Shown here: in pieces, positions 51,280-59,547 of the stretch
Numbering within the stretch: the stretch's first letter is position 1
Layout of the letters: every line of letters starts with the position of its first letter
Source: Spirochaetales bacterium
GTDB lineage: Bacteria; Spirochaetota; Spirochaetia; Sphaerochaetales; Sphaerochaetaceae
DNA length: 64,000 nucleotides
Assembly: GCA_017614375.1 (NCBI GenBank)
Contig: JAGABZ010000007.1
Span: 107,418-171,417, forward strand
Direction of reading: 5' to 3'
Notes under the pieces: model-generated
What the model saw: the letters and a program-made list of their open reading frames with translations, nothing else
Told to the model about the DNA's origin: nothing
Database searches by the model: none
Translations under genes and position numbers: made by a program

Positions 51280-52566
51280 ATGTCAGATCTCAAAGAAAAA
51301 GCCCTGGCCTACCACAACATGGGCGGAGTTCCCGGGAAAATCTCCGTCGTCCCGACCAAGCCGTGCCGCACTGCCTCGGACCTCGGTCTGGCCTACACCC
51401 CGGGAGTCGCCCAGCCGGTGCTGGCCATCGAGCAGAACCCCGAGGACGCCTACCGCTACACCTCAAAGGGAAACCTGGTTGCGGTGATCTCCAACGGCAC
51501 GGCGATCCTCGGCCTCGGTGACCGCGGTCCGCTGGCCTCAAAACCCGTAATGGAGGGCAAGGGCGTTCTGTTCAAACGCTTTGCCGACATCGACGTTTTT
51601 GACATCGAAATCGACGAAAAGGACCCGGCCAAGGTCATCGAAACCGTCCGGGCGATTTCCGGCACCTTCGGCGGCATAAACCTCGAGGACATCAAGGGAC
51701 CTGAGTGCTTCAGAATCGAGCAGGAACTGATCAAACTCTGCGACATTCCCGTTTTCCACGATGACCAGCACGGCACGGCCATCATCGCCACCGCCGGACT
51801 GATGAACGCCTGTGAGATCACCGGCAAAAAACTCGGGGAAATCAAGGTAGTGGTCAACGGCGCGGGTGCTGCGGGAATCTCCTGCTCCAAGATGTTCGTC
51901 GCCGCCGGCGTCAAAAAGGAAAACATCGTCATGTGCGACAGCAAGGGCGTCATCTACAAGGGCCGCCCAAACGGCATGACCGCCGAAAAGGAGTTCTTCG
52001 CCACCGACAGAGCGGTCCGCACGCTGGCCGAGGCTATGAAGGGCGCCGACTTTTTCATGGGGCTGTCCGTTGCCGACTGCGTCACGCCTGAGATGCTTCT
52101 CTCGATGGCTCCTGATCCTGTGGTGTTCGCCATGGCAAACCCCAACCCGGAGATTACCTACGAGCTGGCAACCGCAACCAGGAACGACCTGATCATGGCC
52201 ACGGGCAGAAGCGACTACCCCAACCAGATCAACAATGTTCTGGGATTCCCCTTCATCTTCCGCGGAGCACTGGACGTACGGGCCAGGACAATCAGCGAGG
52301 GGATGAAGATGGCCGCCGCCAGGGCTCTGGCCGAACTGGCCAAGCTCCCTGTTCCGCAGGAAGTGCGCGACGCCTACAACGGTCAGGACTTCAGCTTCGG
52401 CCGGAACTACATCGTGCCCAAGCCGTTCGACCCGCGTGTAATCGAGTACGAGGCCGTGGCCGTGGCAAAGGCCGCCTGCGACGAAGGCCTGGCCGGCAAG
52501 CCGATCACCGATTTCGAGGAATACCGGCTCTCGCTCAGAAAGCGCATGGCTCCGTACTGGAAGTAG
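51280..52566 (+). CDS. NAD(P)-dependent malic enzyme, short bacterial type
   Basis: 428 residues: YTPGVAQPVLAIEQNPEDAYRYT, the substrate-side lysine in MEGKGVLFKRFADIDVFDIE, metal-binding DIKGPECFRIE and VFHDDQHGTA, and dinucleotide site VVNGAGAAGISCSKMF. No phosphotransacetylase extension is present. It converts malate to pyruvate and CO2 with NAD(P)H. With the upstream dehydrogenase it forms a small dicarboxylate unit closed by a strong terminator. Confidence 0.94.
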   Translation: MSDLKEKALAYHNMGGVPGKISVVPTKPCRTASDLGLAYTPGVAQPVLAIEQNPEDAYRYTSKGNLVAVISNGTAILGLGDRGPLASKPVMEGKGVLFKRFADIDVFDIEIDEKDPAKVIETVRAISGTFGGINLEDIKGPECFRIEQELIKLCDIPVFHDDQHGTAIIATAGLMNACEITGKKLGEIKVVVNGAGAAGISCSKMFVAAGVKKENIVMCDSKGVIYKGRPNGMTAEKEFFATDRAVRTLAEAMKGADFFMGLSVADCVTPEMLLSMAPDPVVFAMANPNPEITYELATATRNDLIMATGRSDYPNQINNVLGFPFIFRGALDVRARTISEGMKMAAARALAELAKLPVPQEVRDAYNGQDFSFGRNYIVPKPFDPRVIEYEAVAVAKAACDEGLAGKPITDFEEYRLSLRKRMAPYWK

Positions 52567-52585
52567 GCAACCTTCAGACCGGCAT

Positions 52586-52611
52586 GCCCGCGGACTCCCG
52601 CGGGCTTTTTT
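52586..52611 (+). terminator. Rho-independent terminator of the malic enzyme unit
   Basis: Arms GCCCGCGG and CCGCGGGC with a 4-base loop followed by six T. It marks the boundary between the core region and the AT-rich island. Confidence 0.9.
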
Positions 52612-52691
52612 ATATTCTTACTTACGGATTATTAATCCTTGTTCGGCACTTTTGCCCTTCTGTTGATTCTATGTGGAGATAACGGTCAGAA

Positions 52692-54047
52692 TCAGAGAAT
52701 TTCCCAGTATCCCGTTTTATTTGAACCGATTCTTCTGATTTTGTTTTCATCAGACAGTTTGTCCAAAGCTCTCTGAATTGTTCTCACTGCTTTTCCTGTT
52801 TGATTTGCCAGGACCTCTCTGGTTTGGACAGGATCTTCTTTGAGGAGCATATAGACTTCGGTCGGAGTATCAAAAACCTGGTCTCTATCAGTCTTTTTTA
52901 TAGTGACATTTTTGGTGACATGACCCTGCGTTTTGGTGTCTCTATAAAAGGTGAAAGAAAAACCACCATTTTCGGATGCTGACTCAACCTTGACGTTGTT
53001 TGAATCACAGAGAGAATAGACTTTTCTGAAACCGCTTCCGAAGATTTCAACGTCTTTGCTTTTATACAGGGTGTTCAGTATCACTTTGTTTCTTGGCATC
53101 GATCGGATTCTCTGCTTTGCAAACATCTCAGGAGAAAGACCTTCCGGAAACTCTCCCGGATTGTAAATTTCCACTCTTGTCGGGGTGATGTCGATCTCAT
53201 TCTCGCTGATTCCACGATAATCAGCGTGTGCAAATGAATTTACAACAATTTCCCTTATGGCTTCTATCGGAATCTCCGGAACTTCGACCCTTGATGTCCC
53301 GTATCCGTATCCGACACTCCAGTTGATGTGTTCTTTGATATATGAAAAACCCTTACGAATCAGGTTGAATACATTATCCTCAATTCTGTCAATGTCAGAG
53401 AAACTTATACGCTCATCAGTAACATACACCGCCAGCTTCAGGACAGCAGGTTTTTTGTTTGAAAAAAGATAATAACCTGCATTATTAAGTTTTCCTTGAT
53501 CATAAAGCCCGAGTCCTATCAGAAGATTCTCAGCATTGAATGCAGCCATTTCCTCCAGGCGTCCGCAGGAAATAGCTCTGTTGTAGAATTCCTCAAGAGC
53601 CTTAATATCAACTGCTTCAAGCCCATACTCCGTCAGATTGTTCTCCCAGTAAGATGATTTGTCTGTTTCATTCATCATCCTTTTCAATTCATCCGGGGTC
53701 ATTTCTTCTGTGCGGTCAAAAACCCTTTTGTAGTATCGCCCGAAAGAGGAGTAAGGTTTTTCCTTTCCGGAGAAATCCACACGGATAACACTTTTTCCAT
53801 CCAGGACTTCCGATATAATTTCGGGATAGATCATCGGTTTAATTGCCGTCTTGATCTTTTTTGCCACGTCATTAAGTGAAGATGCGCTGATCTGTTGCCC
53901 GGAAACATCGCCGTTTGGGGAGACTCCGAAATAGAGAGTCCCATGTCCGTGTTTGTTCAGCATGCTGGATATGTTGTCCATTGCCTTATCCAGTTCTGCG
54001 GTTGTCTTTTTGAATTCCAAGGTTTCGGACTCAATTCCAAGATTCAT
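52692..54047 (-). CDS. Schlafen-like ATP-binding regulator (AlbA_2 / HATPase_c_4)
   Basis: 451 residues. N-terminal Schlafen AlbA_2 domain (ESETLEFKKTTAELDKAMDNISSMLN and GTLYFGVSPNGDVSGQQ), a helical middle, then an ATP-binding region of the HATPase_c_4 type (AIREIVVNSFAHADYRG and YNPGEFPEGLSPEMF) and a C-terminal winged helix (LANQTGKAVRTIQRALDKLSDENKI). Such proteins occur in mobile and defence loci as regulators. Just before the winged helix lies HVTKNVTIKK, whose DNA repeats the promoter operator heptamer. AT-rich compared with neighbours. Confidence 0.82.
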   Translation of the reverse strand: MNLGIESETLEFKKTTAELDKAMDNISSMLNKHGHGTLYFGVSPNGDVSGQQISASSLNDVAKKIKTAIKPMIYPEIISEVLDGKSVIRVDFSGKEKPYSSFGRYYKRVFDRTEEMTPDELKRMMNETDKSSYWENNLTEYGLEAVDIKALEEFYNRAISCGRLEEMAAFNAENLLIGLGLYDQGKLNNAGYYLFSNKKPAVLKLAVYVTDERISFSDIDRIEDNVFNLIRKGFSYIKEHINWSVGYGYGTSRVEVPEIPIEAIREIVVNSFAHADYRGISENEIDITPTRVEIYNPGEFPEGLSPEMFAKQRIRSMPRNKVILNTLYKSKDVEIFGSGFRKVYSLCDSNNVKVESASENGGFSFTFYRDTKTQGHVTKNVTIKKTDRDQVFDTPTEVYMLLKEDPVQTREVLANQTGKAVRTIQRALDKLSDENKIRRIGSNKTGYWEIL

Positions 54048-54073
54048 CAGATAATCCTCTCCTGCGTTTTATA

Positions 54074-54107
54074 GTGACATGATAGCGCTTTTATGGTGAC
54101 ATGTCAC
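54074..54107 (-). promoter_or_regulatory. Candidate operator repeats upstream of the Schlafen-like gene
   Basis: The 12-bp perfect palindrome GTGACATGTCAC (54096-54107) and a half-site GTGACATG (54074-54081) lie within 60 bp upstream of the start codon at 54047. The same GTGACAT heptamer occurs twice inside the gene (52903-52909 and 52915-52921). This fits autoregulation by the winged-helix protein (inference). Confidence 0.5.
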
Positions 54108-54203
54108 TATAAATTTTGCAGGTTTAGAAAGCTAAATCTGTAGATGAAAGACATTTTGAAGAAGGATTTATCAATCAAATATGGTTGATAAAGTATAAGA
54201 ATC

Positions 54204-54232
54204 TTGAGTTTATCATCAGATTTGATTAATAT
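54204..54232 (+). promoter_or_regulatory. Predicted promoter of the Fic gene
   Basis: TTGAGT (54204-54209), 17-bp spacer, TAATAT (54227-54232), inside a cluster of TTGAT/ATCAA half-sites from about 54165 to 54258 that could be operator sites. Leader of about 37 bases with GAGGAG. Confidence 0.5.
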
Positions 54233-54275
54233 TTGATTGTTGATGAATCCAATCAATCATTTTTGAGGAGTAAAA

Positions 54276-55382
54276 ATGTCATACATCTGGCAGAACAATA
54301 ATTGGCCTGAATTCAAATGGGATAAGGCTGCGGTTAATGATGCTTATGGCAAATATCTGTACCAGAAAGGAATTGCAGATGGTGTTTTCACAATGCTATC
54401 TGATCGTGTCAGGCAGATTACAATAGCAGAAAGCTTGTCATCCGAGACCGTTTCCAGTTCATCAATAGAGGGTGTTGAACTGCAGTATGACAGTGTTTAT
54501 TCTTCAATCCTAAAGCAACTGGACGTGGATTTGACCATTAAGGCAAAACACGATAGAAATGCCGAAAGTGTTTCCAGACTGATAATTGATGCGAACAGAG
54601 ACCATACTCCACTCACCTTGGACAGGCTGATGAATTGGCATTGCCTGCTTTTTGACGGAGTGGCAAAAGGATTCGCCCCGAAGCATATTGGAGCTTTCAG
54701 AACCGGACCCATATATGTCGTCCATAACACCCAACGGGAAACAGAGATTATTTTCGAAGGAGTTCCTTCAGAAAGAATCGCACCCGAAATGGAAAGCCTG
54801 TTTTCTTACATCAATTCAGAACAGGAACCTAACCTTCTGATCAGAAGTGCAGTAGCATCATTCTGGTTCGTTTCCATACATCCATTCGATGAAGGTAACG
54901 GAAGGATTTCAAGAGCAATAGCTGACTACATCCTATCTTCCCGGTCCGGACAGGAATTCAAGCCATACAGTATATCAAGTGCAATAATCAAAGACCGGAG
55001 AGGGTATTACGATTCGATTCATTCGTCACAGATATCTGAGAATTCAGACATTACTCAATGGCTTGTCTGGTATGCTGGTACCGTATGCACCAGCCTTTCG
55101 GATGCAGTCAATCAGTGCCGTAAGAAACTGCGTGTTTCTGCAATCATGGAATCTCTTGACCCGAGTAAGTTCAACTCAAGACAACTACACATGGTTTACC
55201 AACTGGCCAACGGAACATTTTTCGGCAAATTGACCGCAGACAAATGGATGAAAATGACCAAATGCCAGAGTGCAACGGCCACCAGAGATCTTTCCGGTCT
55301 GACAGAGCAGGGATTGCTGATTCGGATGGGTGAAGGAAAGAAGGGGACATACTACTTGCTTAATCCGACACTGGGGGACTGA
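54276..55382 (+). CDS. Fic family AMP-transferase-like protein (DUF4172 type)
   Basis: 368 residues. A DUF4172-like N-terminus, an inhibitory helix motif SSSSIEGV (Ser61 to Glu65-Gly66), the Fic catalytic motif HPFDEGNGRISR at 202-213, and a C-terminal winged helix (MTKCQSATATRDLSGLTEQGLL). The N-terminal inhibitory glutamate marks it as a self-inhibited class II Fic enzyme. These proteins AMPylate or de-AMPylate target proteins; the target is unknown. No partner antitoxin gene is needed in this class. Confidence 0.9.
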   Translation: MSYIWQNNNWPEFKWDKAAVNDAYGKYLYQKGIADGVFTMLSDRVRQITIAESLSSETVSSSSIEGVELQYDSVYSSILKQLDVDLTIKAKHDRNAESVSRLIIDANRDHTPLTLDRLMNWHCLLFDGVAKGFAPKHIGAFRTGPIYVVHNTQRETEIIFEGVPSERIAPEMESLFSYINSEQEPNLLIRSAVASFWFVSIHPFDEGNGRISRAIADYILSSRSGQEFKPYSISSAIIKDRRGYYDSIHSSQISENSDITQWLVWYAGTVCTSLSDAVNQCRKKLRVSAIMESLDPSKFNSRQLHMVYQLANGTFFGKLTADKWMKMTKCQSATATRDLSGLTEQGLLIRMGEGKKGTYYLLNPTLGD

Positions 55383-55455
55383 CAGATAGTAAGGGGTTTT
55401 CTCCCCCCAGGGAATCATCAAAGGATTGGTTTCCTCGAAAAAGAGTTTAAAGGAG

Positions 55456-56763
55456 TTAAACGAGGATATCGTCTCTCAAAAGGAAATCGATGATTGATAC
55501 ATGGAATATGCCGTCGTCGTCAAACCACGGGCGCATTCCGTATCTTGTAACCACAATCTTTCTGAAGGAATTATTGACGATGCTGAAAGGCTTCAATTCC
55601 GCATTCCGTTTCTCTTCATTCTCTACGGAGAATGCGCTTTGTATGTAGTACTGGTACATTCCCCTGTTCACGACGAAGTCAATTTCATATGTGGTATTCT
55701 GCAGCTTCCCTTCGGGACCCCTCTCCTTCCTTTCTATTATTCCGACGTCTACCGAATAACCCAGATTCACAAGATGGTTGTAGATGACGTTTTCCATCAG
55801 GTGGGTTTCTTCTATCTGTCTCATGTTGAGTCTTGCATTCCGAAGGCCATGATCGGCACAGTAATACTTGTTCAGAGATGCGAAATACTGTTTCCCCCTT
55901 ATGTCATATCGTTTGACTTCGCTGAAAAGAAAGCAATCCTTCAGGTATTTCATGTAAGAACTGAGGGTTTCGTAGGAAACCGAATTGCCCTTTTTACTTT
56001 TCTTGATACTGTTGATGGAGTCTTTCAGTTTGTTGATATTGGTTATTGATCCGACAGAGGAGCACAGGCAATCCGTCAACTCGGAAAGAACATCCGGGCG
56101 TTCGATCTTATGCCTTTCAATGATGTCCTTGAAATAGGTCTCATCGAAAAGACCTTTCAGGTACTGGATCTTGTCCTCCGGAGTATTCTTCTGAAGAAGG
56201 CCCGGCATTCCGCCGAACATAAGATACTCCGCGAATGCCTCGTGTTTGTCCGTTTTATCTGAATCCACAGACTGAAGGTATTCACGGAAAGAGAAAGGTG
56301 CGATATGAATCTCATCGCCTCTTCCTCTGAACTCAGTTCTGATATCCTCCGAGAGAAACTTTGAATTGCTTCCCGTTATGTACACATCAACATTGTTTCT
56401 ATGGAGAAGAGAGTTCAGTACACCATACAAAGCAATATAAGCATCCGGATTCTTTCTTTCTTCGTCCGTAATTGCCATCTGGGCTTCATCGATTAGAACG
56501 TAGTAGTCTTCATCATCCCCAATCCCGGAAACTATGGCTTCGTGCAGTTTCCTTGCATCACGCAATTCTTTGTTTTCGGTTTCATCGAGTGCAATGGAGA
56601 TGATATGGTGCTCCGGAACTCCTTCCTCGATCAGGTGCCCTCTGAACAGCTCCATAAGCAGGAAAGACTTTCCGCACCGTCTGATTCCGGTAACGATTTT
56701 CACCAAACCGTTATTCTTACGACTGATGAGTTTGTCCAAATAAAAGTCCCGCTGTACGATCAT
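55456..56763 (-). CDS. AAA ATPase with DUF4143 domain
   Basis: 435 residues. N-terminal AAA-like ATPase with Walker A GIRRCGKSFLL near residue 27, Walker B YYVLIDEAQMA and a sensor-like YITGSNSKFL, then a C-terminal DUF4143 region (EIDFVVNRG with a nuclease-like Asp) at about residues 300-420. A frequent accessory-genome family of unknown function. I chose the ATG at 56763 with CGGAGG 6 bases upstream rather than the TTG at 56781. AT-rich, with a large palindrome upstream. Confidence 0.88.
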   Translation of the reverse strand: MIVQRDFYLDKLISRKNNGLVKIVTGIRRCGKSFLLMELFRGHLIEEGVPEHHIISIALDETENKELRDARKLHEAIVSGIGDDEDYYVLIDEAQMAITDEERKNPDAYIALYGVLNSLLHRNNVDVYITGSNSKFLSEDIRTEFRGRGDEIHIAPFSFREYLQSVDSDKTDKHEAFAEYLMFGGMPGLLQKNTPEDKIQYLKGLFDETYFKDIIERHKIERPDVLSELTDCLCSSVGSITNINKLKDSINSIKKSKKGNSVSYETLSSYMKYLKDCFLFSEVKRYDIRGKQYFASLNKYYCADHGLRNARLNMRQIEETHLMENVIYNHLVNLGYSVDVGIIERKERGPEGKLQNTTYEIDFVVNRGMYQYYIQSAFSVENEEKRNAELKPFSIVNNSFRKIVVTRYGMRPWFDDDGIFHVSIIDFLLRDDILV

Positions 56764-56783
56764 CCCCGGCCTCCGAAGCATAT

Positions 56784-56821
56784 ATTAGAAAAACATGGAA
56801 CATGTTCCTATTTTTTCTAAT
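56784..56821 (-). promoter_or_regulatory. 38-bp near-perfect palindrome upstream of the DUF4143 ATPase gene
   Basis: Centre GGAACATGTTCC (56797-56808) is a perfect 12-bp palindrome, flanked by arms ATTAGAAAAA (56784-56793) and TTTTTCTAAT (56812-56821). In all 32 of 38 positions are symmetric. It lies about 20-60 bp before the start codon and most resembles an operator. The rest of the gap to the tRNA is AT-rich with no other signal. Confidence 0.5.
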
Positions 56822-56960
56822 CAAATAATAACTACATCATTGTGCCCGGTCAACTGCAATCTGCACCGGCTGATATGTGCAATCAAATACCAAATCCGTG
56901 CAATGCCTTGAATATCAACCCATCGGTTTTGTTTTCTCATATTGATTAGGGCTTATAAAC

Positions 56961-56988
56961 AAAAAAACTCCCTGCAATGCAGGGAGTT
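56961..56988 (-). terminator. Rho-independent terminator of tRNA-Cys
   Basis: On the minus strand a stem of ten base pairs (AACTCCCTGC pairing with GCAGGGAGTT, 3-base loop) begins eight bases after the tRNA 3' end and is followed by seven T. Confidence 0.9.
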
Positions 56989-56995
56989 GCCTGGA

Positions 56996-57067
56996 AGGTG
57001 CTGATTGGATTCGAACCAACGCATGGAGGTTTTGCAGACCTGTCCCTTACCACTTGGGTACAGCACC
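56996..57067 (-). tRNA. tRNA-Cys (anticodon GCA)
   Basis: Minus strand: acceptor arms GGTGCTG and CAGCACC pair perfectly, the anticodon loop is CTGCAAA (GCA), the T arm is GTTGG-TTCGAAT-CCAAT, and the discriminator base is T as usual for cysteine. The anticodon stem CAGGT/ACCTC has one C-C mismatch at its outer end. The CCA end is not encoded. It has its own promoter and terminator and borders the accessory island at 52.7-56.8 kb. Confidence 0.93.
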
Positions 57068-57079
57068 TTGAACAGGTTG

Positions 57080-57108
57080 ACTCTAGCACATATCCACCTG
57101 CTTTTCAA
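57080..57108 (-). promoter_or_regulatory. Predicted promoter of tRNA-Cys
   Basis: Minus strand TTGAAA (57103-57108), 17-bp spacer, TAGAGT (57080-57085), start about six bases before the mature tRNA. Confidence 0.65.
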
Positions 57109-57118
57109 GTAAGCCCGT

Positions 57119-57154
57119 TTGCCTATGGTAAAAGGCAACCTTAGACCTTATAAT
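57119..57154 (+). promoter_or_regulatory. Promoter region of the alpha-galactosidase gene with inverted repeat
   Basis: Perfect TATAAT at 57149-57154 without a good -35 at 17 bp, preceded by an inverted repeat TTGCCT (57119-57124) and AGGCAA (57133-57138) with an 8-base centre. A weak -35 plus an inverted repeat suggests control by an activator or repressor. GGCGGAG precedes the ATG. Confidence 0.5.
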
Positions 57155-57177
57155 CAACAAAAGAGGCGGAGCACAAA

Positions 57178-59538
57178 ATGATTTCCACAGGCAAGCACAC
57201 CTTTTTCCTTGATACTGCCAACACCTCGTACTGGATCCGCGTGAACCACGCCGGGCTGCTCGAGACGCTCTACTACGGCAGAAGGCTGAAGAACACCGAC
57301 AGGGTCGGAGCCCTGCGTGACAAACACTTCATTCCCCTTCACGACTCCATAGCCTATTCCCGGCAGTATCCGACGATGAACCTGAACAACATCTGCCTTG
57401 AGACCAGTGCCCCCGAATGCGGCGATTTCCGCGAGAGCGCCCTGGTCGTCGAATACGGCAGACGCGGCACCTGCGCCCTGAACATGCTCTACAAGGGCCA
57501 CAGGATCATAAAGGGCAAGCCCCGGGCCGTCTCCGGACTTCCCGAGGCCTACGGCAAGGAAAGCGAGTGCAGCACCATCGAATTCACACTGGTCGACGAG
57601 GCCTTTCCCTTCGCCCTGATACTGAGCTACACAGTTTTTGAAGAAAGCGACGTAATCACCAAAAAGGCCGTCTTCGTCAATAATTCACCCGATTCGGTAA
57701 AGGTCCGCTCGATTGCCAGTGCACAGCTCGACCTGTTCGACGACAACTGGAACCTGGTCAGCTTCGACGGAACCTGGGCAGGCGAACGTCAGGTTTCCGA
57801 GCGCAGGGTCCAGAACGGAATCACGATCATCGACTCCAAATCCGGCGTCAGTTCGGCCAAACACAACCCGATGATCTGCCTCAAACGCCCGGACTGCACG
57901 GATGACAACGGCGAGTGCTACGCCATGAACCTGATCTACTCGGGCAACCATCGCGAAGTAATCGAGCGCTCCGAGTTCGGCAAGGTCCGTCTGCTTACCG
58001 GAATCAACCCCCAGACCTTCACCTGGACCCTCGAACCGGGCAGAAGATTCCACACACCTGAAGCTGTCCTGACCTTTTCATACGAAGGGACGAACGGTCT
58101 TTCGGCGAACCTGCACAGATTCATAAACCTTCACATAGTCCGCGGCAGCTGGAAACTCCGCCAGCGCCCCGTCCTGCTCAACAGCTGGGAAGCCTGCTAT
58201 TTCAACTTCGACCAGACCAAACTTGAGAATCTGGCTGTCCAGGCGGCCAAACTGGGAATCGAACTGTTCGTGCTCGATGACGGCTGGTTCGCCGGCAGGA
58301 ACGACGACAGCACATCCCTGGGGGACTGGTACCCCGACACCGGAAAGCTGCCCGAGGGCCTCAGGGCCCTGAGCAGAAAGATCCACCAGCTGGACATGCT
58401 CTTCGGGCTGTGGGTCGAACCGGAGATGATCAGTCAGCAAAGCAAGCTGTTCGAGCAGCACCCCCAGTGGAGGATGGAAATTCCGCAGCGCCTGCCCAGA
58501 ACCGGCCGGAACCAGTACATCCTCAACCTGACCCTGCCCGAAGTCCAGAGATACCTGATTACCACGATGGTCAATCTTTTCAGAGAGGCCGAGGTCGACT
58601 ACGTCAAATGGGACATGAACCGGGTCTTTACCGATATCCATTCGCCCCTGTTCGACCACGGCGAGGTGGCCCACCGCTACTGTCTGGGGCTGTACGAAGT
58701 CCTCAGAAAGGTAACCGAGAACTGCCCGGACATCCTCTTTGAGTCCTGCGCCTCCGGCGGCAACCGCTTTGATCTGGGAATGCTCTGCTTCATGCCGCAG
58801 GCCTGGTGCAGCGACAATACCGACGCCTACAGCCGGACTCTGATCCAGGGCGGCACGGCATGGGGTTATCCTCTGTCGGTAACCGGCGCCCACGTTTCCG
58901 ACAGCCCGAACCACCAGACCCTGCGCGTCTCGGACATCGAGTCCAGGTTCAACGTGGCGGCCTTCGGGGTCCTGGGCTATGAGATGGACATAACCAAACT
59001 CACCGCCGCCGAAAAGGTCCAGGTCGCCAGGCAGATTGCCTTCTACAAGGAAAACCGCAGCCTGCTTCAGTTCGGGCGCTACTACCGTCTGCAGTCGGAC
59101 GAAAACCGCACGATCTGGGCGGTGACCGACAGCGGACGCAGCCGGATCATCGTTCTGGACTTCCAGGTCCACAACGTTCCCGACAGCCCGGCGCGGGTCC
59201 TGCGCATACCGTTTGCCGACCCCGGGTTCCTCTACAAGGTCACCCCGAGGCAGCAGAAGCTCAACCTCAAGAAACTCGGACTGCCGGTGGAAACTGTCAC
59301 GACCCTTGAGCTGCCGACCGACGGCACTCCGGCAAAGGCCCTTTCCGACAGGGTTTTTCTCAACACCGAGGTCGAGCACTACATCGTGCCCGGCGACATG
59401 CTCGCCTGGGGAGGCATCAAGCTGTTTCAGCAGTACAACGGCGGAATCTACAACGGACACAGCCGCGTTATGCCTGACTTCTCCAGCCGGATCTACGTCA
59501 TCGAGAGGACCGGAACCGAAGACAAGCCGGAGAAATAA
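57178..59538 (+). CDS. GH36 alpha-galactosidase
   Basis: 786 residues. N-terminal beta-sandwich (1-330), then a (beta/alpha)8 barrel with LGIELFVLDDGWFAGR, the nucleophile aspartate in YVKWDMNR near residue 480, FESCASGGNRFDLGML, and the acid/base aspartate in WCSDNTDAYSR near 545; a small C-terminal beta domain follows. It hydrolyses alpha-1,6-galactosides such as melibiose and raffinose. No signal peptide, so it acts on imported sugars. No transporter lies next to it; the TATAAT with inverted repeat upstream suggests regulation on its own. Confidence 0.95.
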   Translation: MISTGKHTFFLDTANTSYWIRVNHAGLLETLYYGRRLKNTDRVGALRDKHFIPLHDSIAYSRQYPTMNLNNICLETSAPECGDFRESALVVEYGRRGTCALNMLYKGHRIIKGKPRAVSGLPEAYGKESECSTIEFTLVDEAFPFALILSYTVFEESDVITKKAVFVNNSPDSVKVRSIASAQLDLFDDNWNLVSFDGTWAGERQVSERRVQNGITIIDSKSGVSSAKHNPMICLKRPDCTDDNGECYAMNLIYSGNHREVIERSEFGKVRLLTGINPQTFTWTLEPGRRFHTPEAVLTFSYEGTNGLSANLHRFINLHIVRGSWKLRQRPVLLNSWEACYFNFDQTKLENLAVQAAKLGIELFVLDDGWFAGRNDDSTSLGDWYPDTGKLPEGLRALSRKIHQLDMLFGLWVEPEMISQQSKLFEQHPQWRMEIPQRLPRTGRNQYILNLTLPEVQRYLITTMVNLFREAEVDYVKWDMNRVFTDIHSPLFDHGEVAHRYCLGLYEVLRKVTENCPDILFESCASGGNRFDLGMLCFMPQAWCSDNTDAYSRTLIQGGTAWGYPLSVTGAHVSDSPNHQTLRVSDIESRFNVAAFGVLGYEMDITKLTAAEKVQVARQIAFYKENRSLLQFGRYYRLQSDENRTIWAVTDSGRSRIIVLDFQVHNVPDSPARVLRIPFADPGFLYKVTPRQQKLNLKKLGLPVETVTTLELPTDGTPAKALSDRVFLNTEVEHYIVPGDMLAWGGIKLFQQYNGGIYNGHSRVMPDFSSRIYVIERTGTEDKPEK

Positions 59539-59547
59539 GGGCTCAGA

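Noticed and set aside
54245..57012. 11-base match between the tRNA-Cys T arm and the Fic leader as an attachment-site pair
   Set aside because: The two copies are in inverted orientation, short, and no integrase is present; chance is likely in an AT-rich leader.
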